A stretch of DNA of 64,000 nt from Rhodoplanes sp. Z2-YC6860 (GCF_001579845.1 NZ_CP007440.1:4486029-4550028), one strand, 5' to 3'; positions 40,518-52,231 are shown, counted from the stretch's first letter. Numbers and translations are program-made. Notes: generated by a model not told the origin, from the letters alone.

Positions 40518-40547
40518 TTGACTCTGGAACGAAAGAAGAACTATGTT
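40518..40547 (+). promoter_or_regulatory. SOS promoter (-35 TTGACT, -10 TATGTT)
   Basis: TTGACT at 40518-40523 and TATGTT at 40542-40547 are separated by 18 bp. Both LexA boxes overlap this core, so bound LexA would block it. Transcription should start near 40554, leaving a very short leader before the ATG at 40572. The -35 lies only 8 bp beyond the right end of the inverted-repeat element. Confidence 0.65.
40527..40541 (-). promoter_or_regulatory. LexA box 1 (GAAC-N7-GAAC)
   Basis: GAAC at 40527-40530 and again at 40538-40541 with 7 bases between. On the minus strand this is GTTC-N7-GTTC, the LexA operator of alphaproteobacteria. It lies between the -35 and -10 elements. Confidence 0.8.
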
Positions 40548-40559
40548 CTCTTTCTGTTC
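40545..40559 (+). promoter_or_regulatory. LexA box 2 (GTTC-N7-GTTC)
   Basis: GTTC at 40545-40548 and 40556-40559 with the CT-rich 7-base spacer TCTTTCT, a close fit to the known alphaproteobacterial SOS box. It covers the -10 end and likely start site and is separated from box 1 by three bases, giving a 33-bp inverted arrangement. Confidence 0.85.
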
Positions 40560-40571
40560 AGGGAGGACATC

Positions 40572-40670
40572 ATGTTTCGCGCCGTTGTCGAAGAAGCTGC
40601 CGCTCTCGCGTCGATCACGCTGTTCGTCGGCATGATTGCCATCTGGGCCCAGGTTTTGGGCACCCTTTAA
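40572..40670 (+). CDS. SOS-controlled 32-residue membrane protein, SidA-like in layout
   Basis: A 32-residue ORF with a strong ribosome site (GGGAGGA, 6 bases before ATG). The product has an acidic N-terminal end (MFRAVVEEAA) and a single hydrophobic segment at about residues 11-32 (ASITLFVGMIAIWAQVLGTL), so it should span the inner membrane once. Two LexA boxes overlap its promoter. Caulobacter SidA is a known SOS-induced, about 29-residue inner-membrane protein that stops division through FtsW/FtsN; the match here is in size, topology and control, and I could not compare sequences. A function in division arrest is inference. dnaE lies downstream on the same strand, 383 bp away. Confidence 0.75.
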   Translation: MFRAVVEEAAALASITLFVGMIAIWAQVLGTL

Positions 40671-40685
40671 GCCACACGCTACGAC

Positions 40686-40708
40686 GCACGGGCGTCACGC
40701 CCCTGTGC
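40686..40708 (+). terminator. Possible terminator hairpin after the small SOS gene
   Basis: GCACGGGCGT and ACGCCC-CT-GTGC pair around a one-base centre, with a two-base bulge, 16 bp after the stop. No T-run follows, so termination is uncertain. Confidence 0.35.
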
Positions 40709-40795
40709 TCCCGGCGTCATGGTCATGTGGTTCATGAGTGTCAGTAGCGTACTGCGTACCGCGTTCTTTGCGTTAGCCATGCGGACCCCACCGCT

Positions 40796-40904
40796 CGTCA
40801 TGCCCGTCCTGCCGCGGGTATCCACTGTCCCGAGCCCCCCAATCCCCGACGGGACCTTGGATGGCATTGGAGAACGGGGCTTGCCCCGCTCCCTTGCCAT
40901 GACG
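40796..40904. repeat. Interspersed repeat upstream of dnaE
   Basis: The segment starts with CGTCATGCCC and ends with CCATGACG, inverted ends around GC-rich, imperfectly complementary arms (CTGCCGCGGG, CGGGGCTTGCCCCG). This wording matches, from memory, a repeat family spread between genes in Bradyrhizobium-type genomes. It occupies part of the 383-bp gap 40671-41053, where I see no gene. Confidence 0.5.
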
Positions 40905-41053
40905 GCGGTTTGTCCGCGATCCGGTGCCGGTTCCATTTCGGCGCTCCGTTCAGCAATCCGTCGAGCGCTTGGGTAAAACGGGCAAAAGCCAGTCATGTCT
41001 GGCCCGCACCGCGCCTGAGGCAATGGACAGCAGCGGATCGCATCCCCACCATC

Positions 41054-44515
<3,462 letters not shown>

Positions 44516-44635
44516 TGCGGCAAGACCGGACATAGCGCCTATGCGGCGCGGCATTGGCGGCGGTTGACCCCGCGTGCCGCGAGGGCTGATATAGCGCCAG
44601 CAATTCAGAAGTGCGCCAGTTCACAGGAGTCCGCT

Positions 44636-45043
44636 ATGGCCAACAAGCTTCGCCACATCGCCATCTCGGTGCGCGATCCGGAAAAGACCGCCAAGTTCTT
44701 CGAGCAAGCCTTCGGCATGACGCGCGCGGGCAATGCCCAGCGCGGCGTCTACATGACCGACGGCATTTTCAACGTCGCGCTCTTGAACTTCGGCGACGAG
44801 CCGGTCGCCGGCATGGAAGACCAGAAGAACCCGCTCGGTCTCATCCATTTCGGCATGTGGGTCGACAGTGTCGACGACATTGCCAAGAAGATCGAATCCG
44901 CCGGCGGCAGCTACGTCACCGGCCGCAAGGAAACCAATCCGAACGTCTATTACGAAGTCAAATACAAGACGCCGGAAGGCATCGTGTTCGACATCACCGA
45001 GAGCGGCTGGAAGGGCGCCGTCAAGGAAGTCAAACCGGCCTGA
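44636..45043 (+). CDS. VOC-superfamily protein
   Basis: A 135-residue single-domain VOC protein opening with LRHIAISVRDPEKTAKFFEQAFGM. Metal-ligand candidates are His in LRHIAIS, His in LIHFGMWV and Glu near the C-terminus (GIVFDITE). The reading LGLIHFGMWVDSVDD resembles lactoylglutathione-lyase-like and extradiol-dioxygenase-like proteins, but the substrate cannot be given. A ribosome site CAGGAG lies before ATG 44636. It heads a run of same-strand genes with two Bug proteins and a monooxygenase, so a catabolic role is plausible. Confidence 0.82.
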   Translation: MANKLRHIAISVRDPEKTAKFFEQAFGMTRAGNAQRGVYMTDGIFNVALLNFGDEPVAGMEDQKNPLGLIHFGMWVDSVDDIAKKIESAGGSYVTGRKETNPNVYYEVKYKTPEGIVFDITESGWKGAVKEVKPA

Positions 45044-45135
45044 TTGGAGCGCAACGCTCCGCCATCCTTCTTGGCATGACGCCTGCATGAATCGCCTCAA
45101 GCCCCGCTTGGGGCGGTTCAACAAGGACAAACGTC

Positions 45136-46107
45136 ATGCTCAAAACTTTCGCGCGGGGCTTTTTCGCCGCGACTTTGCTGGTTTCCCAGGCCGCCTATCA
45201 GGCAGCCTACGCATCCTGGCCCGAGCGGCCGGTCACTCTGATTGTTCCATACGCCGCCGGCGGCATCACCGATGTGATTGCGCGCACCACCGCCGAGCAC
45301 CTTCAGACCAAGCTCAAGCAGACCTTCATCGTTCAGAATGAAACCGGCGCAGGCGGCATCATCGGCGCCGCCAACGTGGCGCGCGCCAGGGCTGACGGCT
45401 ACACGCTGCTGTTCGCGCCGATCGCACTTCTCACGCTGTCGCCGCTGACCACCAAGGTCAATTACGAAACCAGCGATTTCGCGCCGATCACGATCGTGGC
45501 GTCGAGCCCGTTTGTCGTGACCGTCAGCAAGGAGTTCCCGACCAACACGATCGCCGAGTTCATTGCCGAGGTGAAGAAGAAACCCGGCGAATACACCTAT
45601 GCGTCGGCGGGAGCCGGCAGCACCACGCATGTGTCGTCATTGCTGTTTCTGAAAAGCGCCGGCCTCGACATGGTGCATGTGCCTTATCGCGGCGTGGGCC
45701 CGGCCTTCACGGACCTGATCGCGGGCCACGTGCAGATGCTGTCGGCGAGCCCGGTCGAGCTCAAGCCGTTCGTCGGCTCCGACAGCGTCAAGCCGCTCGG
45801 CGTCAGCAGCAAACAACGCTCGCGTTATCTGCCCAACGTTCCGACCATCAGCGAGACGCTGCCGACGCCCACGGTTGCGACCTACAACGGCCTGCTGGCC
45901 CCGAAGGGCACGCCCGCGGAGATCATCGATATGATCTCGGCCGAGATGGTGGCCGCAGCCAAGAGTCCTGAATTCCTGGACAGGCTCGCCAAGATCGGCG
46001 TCGAGCCGGGCGGAACCACTCCGCAGGAGATGGCCGCCGAGATCGCAGCCGACAGCGAGCGCTGGAAGAGCGTCGCCAATGACCTTACGCCGCCGAAGAG
46101 CCAATAG
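45136..46107 (+). CDS. Bug/TctC-family binding protein (paralogue 1 of a tandem pair)
   Basis: A 323-residue periplasmic Bug-family protein. The signal peptide (LKTFARGFFAATLLVS, cleavage near AYAS) is followed by PVTLIVPYAAGGITDVIA, ADGYTLL, SAGAGSTTHV and LDMVHVPYRGVGP. It is clearly paralogous to the next gene; the two share the AGAGSTTHV and GLDMVHVPYRGV stretches and SPVELKP. A small GC-rich hairpin (45046-45060) lies in its 92-bp leader. Ligand unknown, but the adjacent FAD monooxygenase suggests an aromatic acid. Confidence 0.9.
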   Translation: MLKTFARGFFAATLLVSQAAYQAAYASWPERPVTLIVPYAAGGITDVIARTTAEHLQTKLKQTFIVQNETGAGGIIGAANVARARADGYTLLFAPIALLTLSPLTTKVNYETSDFAPITIVASSPFVVTVSKEFPTNTIAEFIAEVKKKPGEYTYASAGAGSTTHVSSLLFLKSAGLDMVHVPYRGVGPAFTDLIAGHVQMLSASPVELKPFVGSDSVKPLGVSSKQRSRYLPNVPTISETLPTPTVATYNGLLAPKGTPAEIIDMISAEMVAAAKSPEFLDRLAKIGVEPGGTTPQEMAAEIAADSERWKSVANDLTPPKSQ

Positions 46108-46218
46108 TCACGGAGCGCGCAGCAGCCGCGACATCGGAGCGGGGAGGCCTCCCTTGCGAGGCCGCGACGGCGAACGCTATCGTGTCCCGGATATTCTCCG
46201 GCCGGGAGCCTCCCTGAC

Positions 46219-47175
46219 ATGCGTGCGATTGCCTATGCTGCTGCGACGGCACTTCTCCTCACCACGGGTGCCGCGCATGCGGCCTACCCGGAGCGGACGG
46301 TCACCATCATCACGCCGTTTGCGCCCGGCGGCATTGCCGACGTGGTGGCACGGATCACCGCGGAGCGGCTGCAATCCACTCTCAAGCAGAACTTCGTGGT
46401 GGAAAACATCTCGGGCGCGGGCGGCACGGCCGGGCCGGAGCGCGTCGCCAAGGCCACGCCGGATGGCTACACGTTGATGTCGACGCCGATCTTCCAGCTC
46501 ACCACGGCTAAGTACGCCCACAACGTCTCGTTCGACGAGAACACGTTCAAGGCGATCTCCGGCGTCGCCTCTGCGCCTTTCGTCATCACCGTGAACGAGT
46601 CGTTTCCCGGCAAGACGCTCGCCGACTTCATCGCTTATGTGAAAGCCAACCCGGGCAAGCTGAGCTTCGGCTCGGCCGGCGCGGGAAGCACCACCCACGT
46701 CGCTGCCGTCATGGTGCTCAAGGCCGCCGGTCTCGACATGGTGCACGTGCCTTACCGTGGCGTCGCGCCTGCCTTTACGGACCTGCTTGCGGGTCATGTC
46801 GTGATGGTGGCCGGATCGCCGGTCGAGCTGAAGCCGTACATGGAGTCCGGCAAGCTCAAGGCCCTGGCCGTGCTCGACACCAAGCCGTCGCCGTTTCTGC
46901 CCGGCGTGCCATTGGTAACGGACACGCTGAAGGACTGCCCGCCGGCGGTGACCTACAATGGGCTGCTCGGGCCCAAGGACCTTCCAAAAGACGTGGTCGA
47001 TACGCTATCGAATGCGCTGGTCGAGGGCCGCAAATCGGACGAGTTCAAGACACGGTTCTCGAATGTCGGCCTCGTGCCGTTGCTGACGACCTCGGGCGAG
47101 TTCGAGAAGCTCTTCGCCGCGGACGCCAAGATCTGGAACGACATCATGCCGACGCTCGGATTGAAGAAAAACTAG
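46219..47175 (+). CDS. Bug/TctC-family binding protein (paralogue 2 of a tandem pair)
   Basis: A 318-residue periplasmic Bug-family protein: signal peptide ending near AHAAYPE, then TVTIITPFAPGGIADVVA, PDGYTLM, AGSTTHVAA and HVPYRGVAP. The tandem arrangement with the gene at 45136 and the shared motifs indicate local duplication followed by divergence. A monooxygenase gene starts 20 bp downstream and is likely in the same transcript. Confidence 0.9.
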   Translation: MRAIAYAAATALLLTTGAAHAAYPERTVTIITPFAPGGIADVVARITAERLQSTLKQNFVVENISGAGGTAGPERVAKATPDGYTLMSTPIFQLTTAKYAHNVSFDENTFKAISGVASAPFVITVNESFPGKTLADFIAYVKANPGKLSFGSAGAGSTTHVAAVMVLKAAGLDMVHVPYRGVAPAFTDLLAGHVVMVAGSPVELKPYMESGKLKALAVLDTKPSPFLPGVPLVTDTLKDCPPAVTYNGLLGPKDLPKDVVDTLSNALVEGRKSDEFKTRFSNVGLVPLLTTSGEFEKLFAADAKIWNDIMPTLGLKKN

Positions 47176-47195
47176 ACAAGAAAGAACGTCCAGGT

Positions 47196-48422
47196 ATGGC
47201 GGTATCGAAATCGAATGCGCGCGTGGTCATTGTCGGGGCAGGGCCGGTCGGCATGGTCTGCGCGCTCGCCCTCAACAAGCTCGGCGTGCCGGTCACGGTG
47301 TTCGAGCAGGAGCCGGCGCCGGTCGAAGACCAGCGCGCGGCTTCGCTGCATCCATCATCTCTGGAAATGCTCGATGACCTCGGCGTCACCGAAAAGATCA
47401 TCCCGCTCGGGCTGATCTCGAGCGCGTACCGGTTTCACGATCGCGTCACGCATTCGGTCGTGGCTGAGTTCGACCTCGGTCTGATGAAGGACGAGATCCG
47501 CTATCCCTACGTGCTGCAATACGAGCAGTACAAACTCACCGCCTCGATCGCCGCCGAATACGGCAATGCCTCGGACTTTGACGTGCGCTTTTCACACGCC
47601 GTCACAGGCCTCACGCAGAGCGCCGACGGCGTCGAGGTCGAAGTGACATCACCGTCCGGGGTCGAGAAGCTCAAAGCCGATTACGTGATCGGTTGCGACG
47701 GCGGCCGCAGCACGGTGCGCAAGCTCGCCGGCATCGAGTTCGAGGGCTTCACCTATCCGGAGCGCTTCATCAAGATCGCGACCAGCTTCGATTTCGGCGT
47801 GGCCAATCCCAAGGTCGCGTTTCGCAATTACTTCTCCGACCCGACCGAGTGGTGCAACCTGTTCAAGGTGCAGGGCAAGCGGCCGCCGGGTCTGTGGCGC
47901 GCCATCATGCCGATCGGGCCGGAAGAGACCGACGAGATCGCGCTGTCGCCCGAGCGCATCGAGGCGCGGCTGCAGAAGTTCTTCCCTAATGAAGGGCGCT
48001 ACGAGATCGAATACGTCAACGTCTATGGCGCACATCAATGCGTCGCCGCGACCTTCCGCAAAGGCCGCGTGCTGCTCGCTGGCGACAGCGCCCACGTCAA
48101 CAACCCGATCGGCGGCATGGGCATGAACGGCGGCATCCACGACGGCATCAATGTCGCGGGCAAGCTCGCCAAAGTGGTGCACGGCGAAGCCTCCGACGAA
48201 TTGCTCGATCTCTACAGCCGCCAGCGCCGCCACGCTGCGGCGAAATACGTGCAGGCCCAGACCATCGCCAATAAACGGCTGATGGAGGAGCGCGACCCCA
48301 CGGTGCGCGCCCGGAATTTCGACGAGTTGCGCCGCACCGCCGAGAACCCCGAGACCGCCAAGGCCTACATGCGCCGAGCGGCGCTGTTCGACAGCCTCAA
48401 GGACGCCGCCGCTGTGACTTGA
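47196..48422 (+). CDS. FAD-dependent aromatic-ring monooxygenase
   Basis: A 408-residue class A flavoprotein hydroxylase (PheA/TfdB/MhpA-like). The three family motifs are visible: VIVGAGPVGMVCAL (FAD, residues 11-24), DYVIGCDGGRSTVRKLAG (FAD/NADPH) and VLLAGDSAHVNNPIGGMGMN (FAD ribitol). It should hydroxylate a phenolic or related ring using NAD(P)H and O2. The extra C-terminal thioredoxin-like domain of phenol hydroxylases is missing, so it is nearer to the 3-(3-hydroxyphenyl)propionate type. Substrate unknown. Immediately follows two Bug genes. Confidence 0.88.
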   Translation: MAVSKSNARVVIVGAGPVGMVCALALNKLGVPVTVFEQEPAPVEDQRAASLHPSSLEMLDDLGVTEKIIPLGLISSAYRFHDRVTHSVVAEFDLGLMKDEIRYPYVLQYEQYKLTASIAAEYGNASDFDVRFSHAVTGLTQSADGVEVEVTSPSGVEKLKADYVIGCDGGRSTVRKLAGIEFEGFTYPERFIKIATSFDFGVANPKVAFRNYFSDPTEWCNLFKVQGKRPPGLWRAIMPIGPEETDEIALSPERIEARLQKFFPNEGRYEIEYVNVYGAHQCVAATFRKGRVLLAGDSAHVNNPIGGMGMNGGIHDGINVAGKLAKVVHGEASDELLDLYSRQRRHAAAKYVQAQTIANKRLMEERDPTVRARNFDELRRTAENPETAKAYMRRAALFDSLKDAAAVT

Positions 48423-48515
48423 GGGGCAGCCTGAACCGGCCTTGCGCTGTCGCGTCTCCGGGGCCACATCTTTGGTCATGCCGCGCGCGGCACCTTTGCT
48501 GGGTGAATTTCTGCC

Positions 48516-49925
48516 GTGACGCCGGCCGTCTCCGACATCATCGAACAGGCGAGGCTTGCTGCGCAGGCCTTCGTCGAATTCGGCTCTGGCCTGTTCAATC
48601 CGACCGTGCGGCTTGGCGTGACCGGCCTGTCGCGCGCCGGCAAGACCGTGTTCATCACCGCGCTGGTGCATGGGCTGGTGAAGGGCGGACGCTTTCCGGT
48701 GTTCGAGCCGCTGGCGAGCGGACGCATCTCGGGCGCTCGGCTTGCGCCGCAGCCGGACGACACGGTGCCGCGGTTCGAGTACGAACGCCACGTGCGCTCG
48801 ATCGTGACCGATCGCGAATGGCCGGACTCGACGCGGCAGATCAGCGAGCTTCGCGTCGTCATCGACTATCAGACGACGGCAGGCGCGATGCGCACGCTCA
48901 CCCTCGACATCGTCGACTATCCGGGCGAGTGGCTGCTCGACCTGCCGCTCCTGAACAAAAGCTACGAGCAATGGTCGGCCGAGACGCTCGCTTATCTCAA
49001 TCGCACCACGCGCCCGCCGCTCCCGAAGCCATTCCTCGAACAGCTCGCCACCATCGATGCGATGGCGCCGGCCGACGAGAACGCCGCGATCGAAGCGGCG
49101 CGGCTGTTCACCGCCTATCTGCAGGCCGCGCGCCTTGAGCACCGCACCTTGAGCCTCGTCGCGCCCGGCCGCTTCCTGATGCCGGGCGATCTCGCGGGTT
49201 CGCCGGCGCTGACCTTCGCGCCGCTGGCGTTGCCGGTCGAAGGCGAACCGCCTTCGGGCTCGATGTGGGCGATGATGCAGCGGCGCTACGATTCCTATCG
49301 CGACGTGATCGTGCGGCCGTTCTTCCGCGATCATTTCGCCCGCTTGGATCGGCAGATCGTGCTGGTCGATGCGCTTTCGGCGCTCGACGGCGGGCCCGAG
49401 GCGGTGCGCGATCTGCAGGACGCGCTGACCGCCGTGCTGGAATGCTTTCGCGTTGGTCGTTGGAGTTGGCTGGACGCGCTGTTTCGGCCGGCCGCCGACC
49501 GCATCCTGTTTGCCGCGACCAAGGCTGATCTGCTGCACCACACCGCACACGACCGGCTCGAAGCCTTTCTCAAGCGCCTGACGGACGCTGCGTTGGCGCG
49601 GTCCGGGGAGGCCGGCGCTGCCGTCGATGTCATCGCGATGGCGGCGGTGCGCGCCACCCGCGAAGCCATGATGGGCGGCGAGCTGCCGTCGATCGTCGGC
49701 ACGCCCGCATCCGGCGAATGGCACGACGGCCGCCAGTTCGACGGCAGCACCGAGATCGCGCTGTTTCCAGGCGATCTGCCGGCCGAGGGGTTGAAGAGCG
49801 GCGACTTCCGCTCGATCCGCTTCCGGCCGCCGCCGCTGGAGCAGACCGACGACGGCACGCCGGCGCTGCCGCACATCCGCCTCGACCGGGCGCTGCAATT
49901 CCTGATCGGGGACCGGCTGCGATGA
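48516..49925 (+). CDS. ycjX: YcjX-family P-loop protein
   Basis: A 469-residue YcjX-like ATP/GTP-binding protein. The P-loop is GLSRAGKT (residues 37-44) within VRLGVTGLSRAGKTVFITAL, and the Walker B-like strand is LTLDIVDYPGEWLLDLP. The family is linked to the phage-shock envelope stress response in gamma-proteobacteria; function remains unclear. The start is GTG 48516. It overlaps the next gene by 4 bp (GATGA), matching the usual ycjX-ycjF pairing. No psp genes lie nearby. Confidence 0.9.
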   Translation: MTPAVSDIIEQARLAAQAFVEFGSGLFNPTVRLGVTGLSRAGKTVFITALVHGLVKGGRFPVFEPLASGRISGARLAPQPDDTVPRFEYERHVRSIVTDREWPDSTRQISELRVVIDYQTTAGAMRTLTLDIVDYPGEWLLDLPLLNKSYEQWSAETLAYLNRTTRPPLPKPFLEQLATIDAMAPADENAAIEAARLFTAYLQAARLEHRTLSLVAPGRFLMPGDLAGSPALTFAPLALPVEGEPPSGSMWAMMQRRYDSYRDVIVRPFFRDHFARLDRQIVLVDALSALDGGPEAVRDLQDALTAVLECFRVGRWSWLDALFRPAADRILFAATKADLLHHTAHDRLEAFLKRLTDAALARSGEAGAAVDVIAMAAVRATREAMMGGELPSIVGTPASGEWHDGRQFDGSTEIALFPGDLPAEGLKSGDFRSIRFRPPPLEQTDDGTPALPHIRLDRALQFLIGDRLR

Positions 49926-50956
49926 GCGAGACCATGCGCAAGCCCGCGGTGTTCAGCGTCGACGATCCGCGCCTTGTTGTGGCGCGGCCGGAGGAGCAGC
50001 TGTTCGACAACGAACTTCCGGCCGAATCGTCGGCGGTCGCAATTCCGGAACCACCCAAGCGGCGGCGCATATCGTGGGGTGCGCTGTTCTGGTCGGCGCT
50101 CTCCGGCCTGGTCTTGATGGGACTGGGCCTTGCGGTCACGAACCTGGTCGAAGACCTGTTCGCTCGCGCGCCGTGGCTTGGCGCGATCGGCCTGGCGCTG
50201 GCGTCGATCGCAGGCCTGGCGCTGCTCGCCGTGATCGTGCGTGAGATCACGGGCCTCGTTCGGCTTTCTGCCGTTGAATCGCTGCGCGACCGCGCGCTGG
50301 AAATCATTGCCAGCGACGACCGCGAGGCCGGCAAGGCGCTGACCGACGCGCTGCTCGCGCACACCAAACGCATTCCGCAGCTCGCGCGCGCGAGAGCGCG
50401 GCTCGAAGATCATCGCGGCGACATCATCGACGGCCGCGACCGTGTGCATCTCGCCGAACGCGAACTGATGGCGCCGCTCGACGCCGAGGCGCGCCGCCTC
50501 GTGGCCGCGGCCGCCAAGCGCGTCTCGGTCGTGACTGCGATCAGTCCGCGCGCCTCGGTCGACATGATTTTCGTGCTGCTCAACGCGCTGAACCTCGTCC
50601 GCAGGCTTGCGGTGCTCTATGGCGGCCGGCCCCGTGCGCTCGGGCTGCTCAGGCTGTTCCGCCAGGTGCTGTCGCATCTCGCCGTGACCGGCGGCGTCTC
50701 GGTGACCGACAGCATCGTCCAGCAGGTGGTCGGCCATGGAATCGCGGCGCGGCTCTCGGCCCGGTTCGGCGAGGGGCTGGTCAACGGCCTGCTCACGGCG
50801 CGGCTTGGACTGCTCGCCATCGATCTCAGCCGCCCCCTGCCGTTTGCCGCCTTGCCGCGCCCGGCGTTGAACGACCTTGCGGCGCCGCTTTTGCGCACCG
50901 GCGAGAGCAGCGAAACGGTTCGGTCAGGGTCGCCACCCTCGGACCAGCGCGGATAG
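49922..50956 (+). CDS. ycjF: YcjF-family (DUF697) membrane protein
   Basis: A 344-residue protein of the YcjF/TIGR01620 type. After a polar N-terminal 70 residues come two transmembrane segments (LFWSALSGLVLMGLGLAVTN and IGLALASIAGLALLAVIV), then a helical DUF697 domain (SPRASVDMIFVLLNALNLVRRLAVLYGGRP). ATG 49922 overlaps ycjX, indicating translational coupling. It probably forms a membrane complex with YcjX. The 213 bp that follow contain the rpsB promoter and leader. Confidence 0.88.
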   Translation: MSETMRKPAVFSVDDPRLVVARPEEQLFDNELPAESSAVAIPEPPKRRRISWGALFWSALSGLVLMGLGLAVTNLVEDLFARAPWLGAIGLALASIAGLALLAVIVREITGLVRLSAVESLRDRALEIIASDDREAGKALTDALLAHTKRIPQLARARARLEDHRGDIIDGRDRVHLAERELMAPLDAEARRLVAAAAKRVSVVTAISPRASVDMIFVLLNALNLVRRLAVLYGGRPRALGLLRLFRQVLSHLAVTGGVSVTDSIVQQVVGHGIAARLSARFGEGLVNGLLTARLGLLAIDLSRPLPFAALPRPALNDLAAPLLRTGESSETVRSGSPPSDQRG

Positions 50957-51024
50957 TGCTGCTGTCGAATTAGGGAACTATTCCTTGAACCGGACGATAT
51001 CCGGCCTCGGAACAGGGCGGTGTG

Positions 51025-51053
51025 TTGCGTCCGCAATATTGCCCCTATATAAG
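51025..51053 (+). promoter_or_regulatory. rpsB promoter
   Basis: TTGCGT at 51025-51030 and TATAAG at 51048-51053 are spaced by 17 bp and followed by a GC-rich discriminator (CCCCGC), the pattern of growth-rate-controlled ribosomal promoters. The implied start near 51060 leaves a leader of about 110 bases before the rpsB ATG. Confidence 0.6.
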
Positions 51054-51067
51054 CCCCGCATCTCACA

Positions 51068-51148
51068 GGCGGATTTTGGCCCGAAACGGCCGTCCGGTGG
51101 CTCCGATCGCAAGGCAAAACCTTGAAATCGGTGCTCACACGATCCGCC
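51068..51148 (+). promoter_or_regulatory. Foldable rpsB leader RNA, possible S2 autoregulatory element
   Basis: An outer stem GGCGGAT (51068-51074) / ATCCGCC (51142-51148) closes around two inner hairpins. The first is GGCC / GGCC at 51078-51091. The second is CCGAT (51103-51107) / ATCGG (51127-51131) with an inner AAGG / CCTT stem at 51111-51123. The Shine-Dalgarno GGAGAAG (51160-51166) lies 11 bases past the outer stem. S2 represses its own operon in E. coli; a similar role here is inference. Confidence 0.5.
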
Positions 51149-51169
51149 GAGGAACAACCGGAGAAGACC

Positions 51170-52165
51170 ATGTCGCTGCCCGATTACAGCATGCGTCAGC
51201 TTTTGGAAGCTGGCGTTCACTTCGGCCATCAGGCCCACCGCTGGAACCCGAAGATGGGTGAATACATCTTCGGCACTCGCAACAACATCCACATTATCGA
51301 TCTCGCCCAGAGCGTGCCGATGCTGCACCAGGCTCTGCAGGCGGTAAGCGACACCGTCGCCAAGGGCGGCCGTATCCTCTTCGTCGGCACCAAGCGGCAG
51401 GCGCAGGACGCCGTCGCCGACGCCGCGAAGCGTTGCGCGCAGTACTACGTGAACTCGCGCTGGCTCGGCGGCACGCTGACCAACTGGAAGACGATCTCTG
51501 GATCGATCTCGCGGCTGCGCAAGCTCGAAGAGATGCTCGCCTCCAACGAGGCGCAAGGCTACACCAAGAAGGAGCGGCTCGATCTGACCCGCGAGCGCGA
51601 CAAACTCGACCGCTCGCTCGGCGGCATCAAGGACATGGGCGGTCTGCCGGACCTCCTGTTCGTGATCGACACCAACAAGGAAGACATCGCGATCAAGGAA
51701 GCGCGTCGGCTCGGCGTGCCGGTCGCGGCCGTCGTCGACACCAACTGCGATCCGGACGGCATCACCTTCGTTGTTCCGGGCAATGACGACGCGAGCCGCG
51801 CTATCTCGCTTTACTGCGACCTCATCGCACGCGCCGCCATCGACGGCATCTCGCGCGCGCAGGGCGGCATGGGCGTCGACGCCGGCGCGGCCGAGAAGCC
51901 GATGGTGGAAGATCTGCCGCCGGCCGAGGACAAGGGTCTCGGCTTCGAGCCGCTGCCCGGTCCGCGCGGCGTCGCCGACGACCTCAAGAAGCTCACCGGC
52001 GTGTCGCCTGCGATCGAGAAGAAGCTCAACGACATCGGCCTCTTCCATTATTCGCAGATCGCCGAGCTCAGCCCCGAAGCCGCCCACAATGTCGGCGAGG
52101 AAGTGGGCCTGCCTGGCCGCGTTCAGGGCTGGGTCAACAAGGCCAAAGAACTGACCGCCGAGTAA
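51170..52165 (+). CDS. rpsB: 30S ribosomal protein S2
   Basis: A 331-residue S2, longer than the roughly 240 residues of E. coli. The core has [22 protein letters not shown] and [19 protein letters not shown]. The C-terminal extension of about 70 residues includes a helix-hairpin-helix-like [20 protein letters not shown] and is typical of alphaproteobacteria. ATG 51170 follows GGAGAAG. First gene of the translation/envelope cluster; tsf follows after a strong hairpin. Confidence 0.97.
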   Translation: MSLPDYSMRQLLEAGVHFGHQAHRWNPKMGEYIFGTRNNIHIIDLAQSVPMLHQALQAVSDTVAKGGRILFVGTKRQAQDAVADAAKRCAQYYVNSRWLGGTLTNWKTISGSISRLRKLEEMLASNEAQGYTKKERLDLTRERDKLDRSLGGIKDMGGLPDLLFVIDTNKEDIAIKEARRLGVPVAAVVDTNCDPDGITFVVPGNDDASRAISLYCDLIARAAIDGISRAQGGMGVDAGAAEKPMVEDLPPAEDKGLGFEPLPGPRGVADDLKKLTGVSPAIEKKLNDIGLFHYSQIAELSPEAAHNVGEEVGLPGRVQGWVNKAKELTAE

Positions 52166-52173
52166 GGCTTAAA

Positions 52174-52200
52174 GGCGCGGGCATTTTGTACGCCCGCGCC
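52174..52200 (+). other. Hairpin between rpsB and tsf
   Basis: A 9-bp perfect stem GGCGCGGGC / GCCCGCGCC with a 9-base loop lies 8 bp after the rpsB stop. No T-run follows, so it is probably an RNA-stability or partial read-through element that sets the S2 to EF-Ts ratio, not a full terminator. Confidence 0.65.
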
Positions 52201-52231
52201 GTCGCGCCCGCTCAGCAAGGAATTGAAGACA

